NCBI GenBank assembly: GCA_028275425.1
Contig: JAPWUT010000076.1
Span: 1-7,838 of the forward strand
Direction: 5' to 3'
From: Anaerolineae bacterium
Lineage (GTDB): Bacteria > Chloroflexota > Anaerolineae > SpSt-600
Length of the DNA: 7,838 nucleotides
Part shown: in pieces, positions 1 through 6,190 of the stretch
How positions within the stretch are numbered: the first letter of the stretch is position 1
Layout: each line of letters opens with the position of its first letter
Notes under the pieces: generated by a model
Seen by the model: only the letters and a program-made list of their open reading frames with translations
Databases searched by the model: none
Told to the model about the DNA's origin: nothing
Translations under genes and position numbers: made by a program

Positions 1-390
1 CGAGTAATCTTCGGGGATTGAGCCCAAGGCTTGCCAGTAAATGGTGAGGCGGAGGGCTCTTCCAGGCTTCAAGTCGTACCCTTTGAGGGCAATTATCCCG
101 CCGAAATTGGCTTCAGCAGGCCATTCTGGGGAAAGGCCCCCTGCACCGGTTGGTTCGTAAGGGCATCGCTCGGGCAGGGTGAAGCGAGAGAGAAAAACTG
201 AGCTACGCCTGAAAGCCGCAACTTGGACCAGGGTATCCCCATACAAAAGCACAATTGGGCCATTGGCCCTGAAATCTTTGACCATCCAATCTCCCCCAGC
301 CGAAACCTTCAAAGCTACCACGAAGTATTGGCCGAGGTCCCAGGGTATAGTGTCCACTTTTACGGTCTCGCCAGGTAAATGTAATTTTCC
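1..390 (-). pseudogene. C-terminal remnant of a large membrane protein (DUF2079/glycosyltransferase-like), out of frame, runs off left edge
   Basis: On the minus strand, the frame ending at base 1 stays open from about 478 to the edge and reads like real protein: GETVKVDTIPWDLGQYFVVA, then LPERCPYEPTG, then FGGIIALKGYDL and LRLTIYWQALGSIPEDY. The last part resembles the beta-sandwich tail of large Chloroflexota membrane proteins (DUF2079 or dolichol-phosphate-mannosyltransferase-like), in which a motif like FGG-L-GYDL is followed by LTLYWQA-DY. There is no ATG in this frame and no ribosome binding site. It overlaps the end of the upstream open frame at 360-728 in a different phase. The simplest reading is that both are pieces of one gene joined through a frameshift or deletion near 360-390. 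The exact right boundary is uncertain. The family assignment is from memory of the motif, not from a search. Confidence 0.55.
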
Positions 391-728
391 CCAAAAGTTT
401 GCTTGGCATAATTGGGTATGATAAAGCTGAAGGCGCAAACGGCATAGATTAGGCTTGAAGTTATGAGGAAAATTCCCATTTTATCCCATACCAACAAGAA
501 AGGAGCAAGGAGGAAGAATAGGGGTACGAAATGGTAAGCTAAGGAGGAGCCTTCAGTCAGGTGAAATGGGTGGCCGTGGAGAGTGGACCAGACGGCTTGG
601 TGGTTGATTCCCAGGCCAAGCTTAGCCGTTTGGAAAGACCAGTGCCTGGCGATGGATAGGTAGCCGAGGGTTAAAGTGTAAAGGGTTATCAAAAGGGAAA
701 GGGTGAGGATGGGGAAAATCCTTTTCAT
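360..728 (-). CDS. N-terminal fragment of a DUF2079-like integral membrane protein, probably broken gene
   Basis: The 122-residue product starts with an ATG at 728 that overlaps the acpS stop codon (ATGA), so the two are probably translationally coupled. An ATG at 791 lies upstream, but it would put 21 extra residues inside acpS. The first transmembrane segment is about residues 5-25. It is followed by QTAKLGLGINHQAVWSTLHG and then YHFVPLFFLLAPFLLV, which match the start of DUF2079 proteins (usual form: FDLG-DQA-WNTLHGRPF, then HFSP-LLLLAPLY). Right after WDK at residue 83 the sequence jumps to GIFLIT...AFSFIIPNYAKQTFGENYIYLAR. In the family this resembles a segment some 150 residues further on. 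Translation then stops at 360, while the neighbouring frame carries family-like tail sequence. DUF2079 proteins are normally 400-600 residues, so this is probably a deletion derivative and unlikely to be functional. Confidence 0.6.
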   Translation of the reverse strand: MKRIFPILTLSLLITLYTLTLGYLSIARHWSFQTAKLGLGINHQAVWSTLHGHPFHLTEGSSLAYHFVPLFFLLAPFLLVWDKMGIFLITSSLIYAVCAFSFIIPNYAKQTFGENYIYLARP

Positions 729-1102
729 CCCGTCCATCCCACCACGAAAGCTATAGCCAGAGCTCGGGAGTGGGCCAAGCTTAGGCTCCATCCCTTTACC
801 CCAAGCTCTTGGGCTTTAGCCAGCGCTTTTCCGTGGAGCCTCAAGCAGGGTTTTCCGGAGTCGTCCCCGAGGATTTCCATCTCCCTCCAGCTTATCGGCC
901 CTATGCCCGTTCCGAGGGCTTTGGCAACTGCTTCTTTGGCGGCAAATCGGGCGGCAAGGCAGGAAATTCGGCCACCGCAAAGCCTTAGTTCTTCTGGAGT
1001 AAAAACTTTGGTTTCGAATCTTTCCCCCCAACGCCGGCAAGCTCTTTTTACCCGCTCTATCTCTACTAAATCAACTCCCACCAGAAGTACCTGCTCCGTC
1101 AA
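725..1102 (-). CDS. acpS: Holo-[acyl-carrier-protein] synthase
   Basis: AcpS transfers the 4'-phosphopantetheine group of coenzyme A to a conserved serine of apo-acyl carrier protein, making it active for fatty acid synthesis in the cytoplasm. At 125 residues the product has the usual length. The N-terminal GVDLVEIERV carries the Mg2+-binding aspartate (Asp11). RFAAKEAVAKALGTG holds the second conserved acidic residue (Glu57) and the Lys56/Lys61 region that binds CoA. The C-terminal LSLAHSRALAIAFVV is the family's closing strand. The start chosen is TTG at 1102, which overlaps the end of the upstream dehydrogenase by about 32 bases. A purine-rich GGGAGGGGG lies almost directly against that TTG, so a later start, such as GTG at 1081 just before GVDLVEI, is possible. 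The stop overlaps the start of the next gene (ATGA). The enzyme is confidently identified; only the start is uncertain. Confidence 0.93.
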   Translation of the reverse strand: MTEQVLLVGVDLVEIERVKRACRRWGERFETKVFTPEELRLCGGRISCLAARFAAKEAVAKALGTGIGPISWREMEILGDDSGKPCLRLHGKALAKAQELGVKGWSLSLAHSRALAIAFVVGWTG

Positions 1103-2402
1103 ACCCCCTCCCTATCCCACGGTATATGAAGCCTAAAGCCCGCATCTTTTCGGGGTCGTAGATGTTGCGCCCGTCCATAAGGATGGGTTTGCGCATCAGG
1201 TTTTTTATGCGCTCCATGTCCAGCTGCTTGAATTCGTTCCATTCGGTGACCAGGATGAGGGCATCGGCGCCTTCGGCTACTTGGTATGGGTCTTCTTTGA
1301 ATTCTACCCCGTTGAGGATGGCTTTGGCGTTCTCCATGGCTGCGGGGTCATAGGCTTTTACCTTGGCCCCTTCGTGCTGGAGCATGTGGATTATTTCTAC
1401 GGAAGGGGCTTCACGCATATCATCGGTGTTGGGTTTGAAGGCAAGGCCGAGGATTCCGATTACTTTGTTCCGGAGGCTTCCTCCCAGGAGGCTTCGGAGT
1501 TTGTGGACAAGCCTGCGGCGCTGGTCCTGGTTTATCTCAATGACAGAGCGCAGGAGCTGAGGGTGGCAGCCGTGGGTAGCAGCCATGTAGGCCAAGGCCC
1601 TTACGTCCTTGGGGAAACAGCTTCCTCCCCAGCCAATCCCAGCTCCAAGGAATTCTGGGCCTATCCGGTGGTCAAGTCCCATCCCCCAAGCCACAACTTT
1701 TACGTCGGCCCCGAGGGCTTCGCAGATGTTGGCGATTTCGTTTATGAATGATATTTTGGTGGCTAAGAAGGCGTTAGAGGCATACTTTATCATTTCAGCG
1801 GTGCGCAAATCGGTTATGATTACCGGCGCTTGGAGGGGGGCATAGAGTTCGGCGACTTTTTCGGCAGCCTCGCGGCTGGTTGAGCCTAAAACTATGCGGT
1901 CGGGGTTCATGAAGTCGTGGACGGCAGAGCCTTCGCGCAAGAATTCGGGGTTGGAGACGACCCAGAAAGGAATTGAGGGGTTGGCCATGTTCTCCCGGAT
2001 TATTTCCGCTACAATATCCCCGGTCCCGATAGGGACGGTGCTTTTGTTCACGACTATCACCGGGTGGTCCAGGTGTTTGGCTATTTCTTTGGCTGCAGCC
2101 TCTACATAGGAGAGGTCTGCTTCCCCCTCGCTGCCTTCTGGGGTATTGACGGCGATGAAGATGAACTCGGCGTTCTTGAGGGCTTCGGCGTAGGAAGTGG
2201 TGAAGAAGATGCGGCCGGCCTTGAGGTTCCGGCGGACTATTTCTTCAAGGCCTGGCTCAAAGAATGGGACTTTGCCCATTTTAAGGCTTTCAATTTTGGC
2301 CTCGTTCACATCTACGCACCAGACTCTGTTACCGAGGTCGGCAAAGCAGGCTCCGGTGACGAGGCCGACGTATCCAGCTCCAATGACTGCTATCTCCTTC
2401 AT
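1071..2402 (-). CDS. ugd: UDP-glucose 6-dehydrogenase (UDP-glucose/GDP-mannose dehydrogenase family)
   Basis: This enzyme oxidises UDP-glucose to UDP-glucuronate with two NAD+, supplying precursor for surface polysaccharide. The protein has 443 residues, the usual size. Its N-terminal NAD-binding fold opens with GAGYVGLVTGACFADLGN (residues 8-25). STVPIGTG (121-128) and NPEFLREGSA (151-160) follow. The central helix AEMIKYASNAFLATKISFINE (202-222) carries the conserved Lys206 and Asn210. The catalytic cysteine is Cys262 in GWGGSCFPKD. The C-terminal UDP-binding domain contains GLAFKPNTDDMREAPS (319-334). The start is firm: ATG at 2402 has GGAGGTGA seven bases upstream, overlapping the TAG stop of the permease gene. 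After the usual ending (YRGIGR) there is an extra Gly-rich tail, FDGAGTSGGS, which overlaps acpS. UDP-glucose is the likeliest substrate, but a related nucleotide sugar cannot be excluded from motifs alone. Confidence 0.93.
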   Translation of the reverse strand: MKEIAVIGAGYVGLVTGACFADLGNRVWCVDVNEAKIESLKMGKVPFFEPGLEEIVRRNLKAGRIFFTTSYAEALKNAEFIFIAVNTPEGSEGEADLSYVEAAAKEIAKHLDHPVIVVNKSTVPIGTGDIVAEIIRENMANPSIPFWVVSNPEFLREGSAVHDFMNPDRIVLGSTSREAAEKVAELYAPLQAPVIITDLRTAEMIKYASNAFLATKISFINEIANICEALGADVKVVAWGMGLDHRIGPEFLGAGIGWGGSCFPKDVRALAYMAATHGCHPQLLRSVIEINQDQRRRLVHKLRSLLGGSLRNKVIGILGLAFKPNTDDMREAPSVEIIHMLQHEGAKVKAYDPAAMENAKAILNGVEFKEDPYQVAEGADALILVTEWNEFKQLDMERIKNLMRKPILMDGRNIYDPEKMRALGFIYRGIGRGFDGAGTSGGS

Positions 2403-2413
2403 CTATTCACCTC

Positions 2414-3277
2414 CTACATCCTCAACCTTGGGTCAAGGGCATCCCGGAGGCCATCCCCCAGGAGGTTGAATCCCAGAACGCTTAGCATTATAGCAAGTCC
2501 GGGGAATATGACAACGTGGGGGGCGGTAAAGACGGAGCCTCTCCCTTGGCCAAGCATTGCCCCCCATTCAGGCGTAGGGGGTTGAGCACCGAGGCCAAGG
2601 AAGCTCAAGCCGGCGGCATCAAGGATAGCGGTGGCTATTCCCAGTGTTCCCTGGACTATGATTGGGGTGAGGCAATTAGGCATTATGTGGCGGAAGAGGA
2701 TGCGGCTTGATGAGCACCCTATGGCCCTGGCGGCTAAGGTGTAATCCATCTCCTTGGCGGCCAGAACTGAGGCTCTGACAATCCGGGCATAGGCGGGAAT
2801 TGAGACGAAGGCGATGGCGTAGAGCATGTTCAGAAGTCCAGGGCCGAGTATAGCCACTATGGCTATGGCCAGAAGGAGGCTTGGGAAGGCTAACATTATG
2901 TCCATAATCCTCATGACTACATTATCAACCCATCCGCCAGCGTATCCTGAGACCGCTCCGATCAATGTTCCGGCAATTATGGCCAGGGAAACTGAAGCTA
3001 CCCCAACGTAGAGGGAGACCCTTGCCCCGTAAATCACTCGGCTTAATAAGTCCCTGCCTACCTCGTCCATGCCGAATGGGTGTTCCCGGGAGGGGGGCTC
3101 CCGGCGCCTCGTGACATCCTGGGCGATTGGGTCATAAGGTGCAATCCAAGGGGCGAACAGGGCACAGAAGACAAAGAGCCCCAGAATAACCATGCCAATT
3201 ATGGCCAATTTGTTGCGGAAGAGTCGCCTTAAGGCATCCCGGAAGAGCGTTGTTTGAGCTGGCAGCCTCCTTTCCAC
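2414..3277 (-). CDS. ABC transporter permease, DppC/OppC family
   Basis: This is the second of two inner-membrane permease subunits of a peptide/nickel/oligosaccharide-type ABC importer. From the chosen start it has 287 residues. The order is: N-terminal OppC-type segment with the first membrane helix (about 22-46, ending APWIAPYDP), an external loop with HPFGMDEVGRDLLSRVIYGAR, then five more membrane helices. The cytoplasmic EAA loop that docks the ATPase is at about 181-211 (LAARAIGCSSSRILFRHIMP). The C-terminus, LLGDGLRDALDPRLRM, is typical for the family. The frame can be extended three codons to a GTG at 3286, but that codon overlaps the GGAGG ribosome binding site. GTG at 3277 sits eight bases after GGAGG and is preferred. 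It lies 13 bases after dppB and 11 bases before the dehydrogenase, so these are probably one transcript. No partner ATPase gene is nearby. Confidence 0.93.
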   Translation of the reverse strand: MERRLPAQTTLFRDALRRLFRNKLAIIGMVILGLFVFCALFAPWIAPYDPIAQDVTRRREPPSREHPFGMDEVGRDLLSRVIYGARVSLYVGVASVSLAIIAGTLIGAVSGYAGGWVDNVVMRIMDIMLAFPSLLLAIAIVAILGPGLLNMLYAIAFVSIPAYARIVRASVLAAKEMDYTLAARAIGCSSSRILFRHIMPNCLTPIIVQGTLGIATAILDAAGLSFLGLGAQPPTPEWGAMLGQGRGSVFTAPHVVIFPGLAIMLSVLGFNLLGDGLRDALDPRLRM

Positions 3278-3285
3278 TTTCTCCA

Positions 3286-3290
3286 CCTCC
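3286..3290 (-). promoter_or_regulatory. Ribosome binding site of the DppC-like permease
   Basis: On the minus strand GGAGG follows directly after the TAA stop of the DppB-like gene. Its distance of eight bases to the GTG at 3277, and zero distance to the GTG overlapping it at 3286, decides in favour of the shorter product. Confidence 0.7.
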
Positions 3291-4364
3291 TTATTCGTAC
3301 CTTATGCGGGGGTCAAGGTAAGCGTAAGAAATGTCTACTGCCAAGTTTATGAAGACGAAGAGGACGGCGATTACCAGAACACTCCCCTGGACCGCTGGAT
3401 AATCTCGGGCCAGGATGCGGTCCACAACGAGCCTGCCCATCCCTGGCCAGGAGAAGATGGTTTCAGTGAGGATTGCTCCGGCCAGAAGGTAACCGAGCTC
3501 AAGGCCTATGACCGTTATCACGGGTAGGAATGCATTCTTGAGGGCATGGCGGAAGATTACGGCCCTTTCCCTGAGACCTTTAGCTCTGGCTGTCCGGATG
3601 TAATCCTGGTGCAGGACTTCCAAAAGGCTTGAGCGAGTCATCCTGGCGATTATGGACATGGGGATAGTGCCGAGGGCGATGGAGGGTAGGATGAGGTGCT
3701 TTAGGCAATCCACCAAGGCCACCCAGTTCCCGGTCACAAGGCTGTTGAGGATGTAGAAGTTGGATAAGAAGTTAAGGAGCCACATTACTTTCTCGCCCAT
3801 AGGCCCGGTTAGGTGGATGTTGTACACTTCGGGTATGGTAGGCATCGGGATGCCGGGAGTTATGCGGCCGGATGGGGGAAGCCATTTGAGCTTGAAGCCA
3901 AAGATGTACATGAGGATTAGGCCGAGCCAGAATACGGGCATTGATACTCCGATGAGGGCCCCCACCATTGTGATAAGGTCAAACAGGGAATTGTGGTAGT
4001 AGGCGGCGATTATCCCCGCGGTTATCCCGAAGAGGCAGGCTACGAACATTGCTCCCAAGGTCAATTCTACAGTAGCCGGGAGCCTTTGAGCCAGCTCTGT
4101 AGTTACAAGCTCATTGGTGCGGATGGCCCTCCCAAGGTCGCCGCGGATTATCCTTCCCAGGTAGCGGATGTACTGGATTGGGAGGGGGTCATCAAGGCCC
4201 ATCCTCTTGCGGAACTCGGCTACTTGCTCAGCAGTAGCGTGCTCCCCTAACATGACCCTGGCCGGGTCACCGGGGATGAAACGCAAGAGGGAAAAGGTCA
4301 CAATGGATATGCCGATAAGGACGGGTATAAGCATCACTAAACGTTGGGCTATGTAACGTATCAT
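3291..4364 (-). CDS. ABC transporter permease, DppB/OppB family
   Basis: This is the first inner-membrane permease subunit of the same importer. At 357 residues it is on the long side for DppB-like proteins, because of an external stretch of about 60 residues between WLPPSGRITPG (162-171) and LKHLILPSIALG (221-232). The N-terminal helix MIRYIAQRLVMLIPVLIGIS and the following LLRFIPGDPA are family hallmarks, as is the C-terminal YAYLDPRIRYE. The EAA loop is at about 255-288 (YIRTARAKGLRERAVIFRHA), and FSWPGMGRLVVDRILARDYP follows. ATG at 4364 is chosen because GAGGGAG lies just upstream and the protein then begins exactly like its homologues. A TTG at 4382 extends the frame six codons but falls in the T-run of the terminator. 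It shares its small intergenic gap with dppC, and its expression probably depends on read-through of that terminator. Confidence 0.93.
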   Translation of the reverse strand: MIRYIAQRLVMLIPVLIGISIVTFSLLRFIPGDPARVMLGEHATAEQVAEFRKRMGLDDPLPIQYIRYLGRIIRGDLGRAIRTNELVTTELAQRLPATVELTLGAMFVACLFGITAGIIAAYYHNSLFDLITMVGALIGVSMPVFWLGLILMYIFGFKLKWLPPSGRITPGIPMPTIPEVYNIHLTGPMGEKVMWLLNFLSNFYILNSLVTGNWVALVDCLKHLILPSIALGTIPMSIIARMTRSSLLEVLHQDYIRTARAKGLRERAVIFRHALKNAFLPVITVIGLELGYLLAGAILTETIFSWPGMGRLVVDRILARDYPAVQGSVLVIAVLFVFINLAVDISYAYLDPRIRYE

Positions 4365-4380
4365 AGGCTCTCCCTCTAAC

Positions 4381-4422
4381 AAAAAGCCTGCAGTGGGGGG
4401 GTCAAGCCCTCCACTGCAGGCT
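4381..4422 (-). terminator. Strong intrinsic terminator between binding protein and permease genes
   Basis: On the minus strand AGCCTGCAGTGG (4422-4411) pairs perfectly with CCACTGCAGGCT (4396-4385). Four further G/C pairs, one of them G-T, extend the stem to about 16 bp around a six-base loop (4401-4406). The 3' arm ends directly in TTTTT (4385-4381). It lies 22 bases after the stop of the family 5 binding protein and about 17 bases before the permease ATG. Such a hairpin would end most transcripts after the binding protein and let a fraction continue into the permeases. Excess binding protein over membrane complex is the usual stoichiometry for these importers. Confidence 0.88.
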
Positions 4423-4444
4423 ATATTCCTATTACCCTCCGGCC

Positions 4445-6145
4445 TTACTCTCCCTTGAAGCCACCGAAGAAGTAGGACCAGTAGAAGAAGTCACCGGTAT
4501 GACCCTTGTGGTAAGGGTTGGCCTTGTCCCACCAGCGTTCAAAGTTGAAGATGACGGCATCGGCATTGAAGTCGGTGCCATCGTGGAACTTTACACCCTT
4601 GCGGAGGTAGAAGGTCCACTCCAGGCCGTCGGGTGAGACTTCCCACCGCTCGGCGAGGCCGGGGACAACCTCGGTGGTTCCGGGCTTGAAGGCCACAAGC
4701 TGCTCAAACACCTGCTTGCAGACCCAGAAGGATTCGCCGTCGGTTTCGTCGGCGCAGTCCAGGCCCACCGAGTCTCCGCTGCGGGCGTAGATGAGGGTGT
4801 CCTTGCCCGGAGCTTCCACCAGCCAGAGGGCCTCATTGCTGAATGGGTCGGGGTAGATGCCCTTCCATTCTTTCCGGTAAGCGATGGCGGAGCTGTTGTG
4901 GACAATCGGGATGGCGATGGCCTTTTCAAAGATGAACCTGTTGGCCTCATCGTAATACTTCTGGCGTTCGGCGGGGTCAAGGGTTGAGGCTCCCTTGTCC
5001 AGCAAGCTCAGGAGCTCGGGGAAGTCCTTGGGGTCGCCGAAGCTCTTATCGGCGCCTTTTCCGAAGAAGACGTCAAGGAAGTTTGTGGCATCGGCATAGT
5101 CGGCCATCCACCCCAGCATGAAGAGGTCGGCCTCTCCAGCGGCCACCTTGTCCAAGTAAGTGCCCCAGTCGTAGGTCACGATTTTAGCCTTGATTCCCAC
5201 GGCTTTGAGCTGGGCCTGGATTGCCTCCCCGATCTTGTCGGGAACCGGGTAATAACCGCGAGAGACAGGCATGACCCAGAGGGTGGTCTCAAAGCCATTG
5301 GGGTAGCCGGCCTCGGCCAGGAGCTTCTTGGCCTTTTCGGGGTCATACTCAAAGGTTGGCACATCCTTGGAGTGGCCGAAGATTCCAGGTGGGATGAACT
5401 GGGTGGCCACTTCAGCCGTGGGCGGGTAGAAGGATTCCACAATGGCTTTCTTGTTGATAGCGTAGCCTATGGCCTGGCGGACGCGGACGTCGTCAAATGG
5501 CTTGTGGGCCCGGTTTATCCCCAGGTAACCGATGTTGAACTTGGGCCGGAAGAAGACCTGGAGGTTTGGATCTTTCTGAGCTACTGGGATATCATCAGGG
5601 GCCATGTTGTCAATGCCGTCCACGGTTCCGGCCTGGAGCTCAAGGAAGCGTGCGGTGGCCTCTTTTATAACCCTGAAGACAATCGTCTTGGTCTTGGCCT
5701 TTTCGCCCCAGTAGCCATCAAAGCGCTCCAGGACGATTCGGTCCTCGGGCTTCCACTCCACGAACTTGTAGGGGCCGGTGCCCACCGGGTTCTTGAAGAG
5801 GTCGCCGCCTCCACCGAACTTCTTTATGTTTGCAGGGCTGGCAATTCCGAAGGCGTTGAAGGCCATCTTCTGGAGGAAGGCTGCATCCATTCGGTTCAGG
5901 TAGAACTTGACGGTGTAATCATCTATTTTCTCAATGTAGCGGAAGAGGCTCTTAGCCTCTGGGTTCGGTGGAGGGACAGCAGGCTTGGGTGTTGGGGTAG
6001 GGGGCATGGGAGTGGGAGTGGGCGGGACAGGTGTAGGGGTAGGAGGCACTGGCGTCGGCGTAGGGGTTGGGGTAGCACAGCTGGCCAGCATTGCTAAAGC
6101 CAGTGCCACCACCACTGCAAAGCTTAGCAACCTGTGGCCCTTCAT
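4445..6145 (-). CDS. Family 5 extracellular solute-binding lipoprotein (DppA/OppA-like), apparently circularly permuted
   Basis: This is a lipid-anchored receptor that should capture a peptide or oligosaccharide outside the membrane and hand it to the DppB/DppC permeases. It has 566 residues: signal peptide 1-22 with lipobox LASC (Cys23 lipidated), then a Pro-Thr-Val linker to about residue 60. ATG at 6145 has GGAGG five bases upstream. Normal family 5 proteins then begin with a strand like LIYARSGDSVGLDPA and, 40-50 residues on, the signature LAERWEVSPDGLEWTFYLRKG. Here those elements are at residues 450-463 and 498-516, near the C-terminus. Directly after the linker comes SLFRYIEKIDDYTVKFYLNR (66-85), which normally follows the FGGFKGE found here at the very end (560-566). 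The normal C-terminal region (PIVHNSSAIAYRKEWKGIYP) is at 413-432, followed without break by APGKDTLIYARSGD. Both parts together, about 506 residues, equal a full-length mature protein. Confidence 0.9.
   Translation of the reverse strand: MKGHRLLSFAVVVALALAMLASCATPTPTPTPVPPTPTPVPPTPTPMPPTPTPKPAVPPPNPEAKSLFRYIEKIDDYTVKFYLNRMDAAFLQKMAFNAFGIASPANIKKFGGGGDLFKNPVGTGPYKFVEWKPEDRIVLERFDGYWGEKAKTKTIVFRVIKEATARFLELQAGTVDGIDNMAPDDIPVAQKDPNLQVFFRPKFNIGYLGINRAHKPFDDVRVRQAIGYAINKKAIVESFYPPTAEVATQFIPPGIFGHSKDVPTFEYDPEKAKKLLAEAGYPNGFETTLWVMPVSRGYYPVPDKIGEAIQAQLKAVGIKAKIVTYDWGTYLDKVAAGEADLFMLGWMADYADATNFLDVFFGKGADKSFGDPKDFPELLSLLDKGASTLDPAERQKYYDEANRFIFEKAIAIPIVHNSSAIAYRKEWKGIYPDPFSNEALWLVEAPGKDTLIYARSGDSVGLDCADETDGESFWVCKQVFEQLVAFKPGTTEVVPGLAERWEVSPDGLEWTFYLRKGVKFHDGTDFNADAVIFNFERWWDKANPYHKGHTGDFFYWSYFFGGFKGE
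4448..4813 (-). other. Displaced N-terminal segment (A) of the family 5 binding protein
   Basis: Residues 445-566 of the lipoprotein, from APGKDTLIYARSGD to FGGFKGE, correspond to the first roughly 120 residues of a normal mature family 5 binding protein. They include the family signature with WEVSPDGLEWTF and GVKFHDGTDFNADAV. A TAA follows FKGE at once, and 22 bases later the terminator begins. The segment limits are inferred from family order. Confidence 0.7.
4814..5965 (-). other. Displaced remainder segment (B) of the family 5 binding protein
   Basis: Residues 61-444, from NPEAKSLFRYIEKIDDYTVK to NEALWLVE, correspond to the rest of a normal family 5 protein. They contain NPVGTGPYKFVEWKPEDRIV (119-138), the hinge and second-lobe segment NIGYLGINRAHKPFDDVRVR (204-223) with QAIGYAINKKAIV after it, and the last-lobe motif FMLGWMADYADATNF (342-356). 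It is attached directly to the Pro-Thr linker. The precise join, somewhere between residues 57 and 66, cannot be fixed without a normal homologue. Confidence 0.7.
5984..6073 (-). repeat. Low-complexity Pro-Thr linker repeat in the family 5 lipoprotein
   Basis: Residues 25-54 consist of PTPTPVPP-type units. The DNA is a degenerate short tandem repeat built on CCNAC(N)CC steps. A closely similar tract occurs in the neighbouring lipoprotein gene. The linker holds the binding domain away from the membrane. At the DNA level the tract could promote slippage, recombination or misassembly. Confidence 0.85.
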
Positions 6146-6168
6146 TTTTACCTCCTTGCGTTTATTTT

Positions 6169-6190
6169 AAAGCGAGCAATCGCCCGCTTT
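6169..6190 (-). other. Intercistronic hairpin between the two lipoprotein genes
   Basis: AAAGCGGGC and GCTCGCTTT form a nine-pair stem with one G-T pair and a four-base loop, overlapping the TAA of the family 3 binding protein. On the minus strand A-rich sequence follows rather than a T-run, so it is a poor terminator. It may mark or protect the 3' end of the first message. The downstream ribosome binding site and ATG are outside the stem. Confidence 0.4.

Noticed and set aside
203..445. Minus-strand 80-codon open frame beginning with MPFAPSALSY
   Set aside because: It is a third frame over the broken DUF2079 region with no family resemblance. The neighbouring frame has clearly coding-like sequence.
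2064..2585. Plus-strand open frame of 173 codons
   Set aside because: It is antisense to ugd and to the end of the DppC-like gene; it has no start signals and no recognisable domain.
4365..4382. Upstream TTG start for the DppB-like permease
   Set aside because: It would begin inside the terminator T-run. The ATG at 4364 has a ribosome binding site and gives the family's standard N-terminus.
5372..6097. Plus-strand open frame of 241 codons
   Set aside because: It lies wholly antisense to the well-supported family 5 lipoprotein, and its Gly/Val-rich end is the reverse of the Pro-Thr linker.
6169..6190. Intrinsic terminator after the family 3 lipoprotein
   Set aside because: The stem is acceptable but is followed by A-rich sequence on the minus strand, without a T-run, and the plus-strand side has no T-run either. 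It is kept only as a hairpin.
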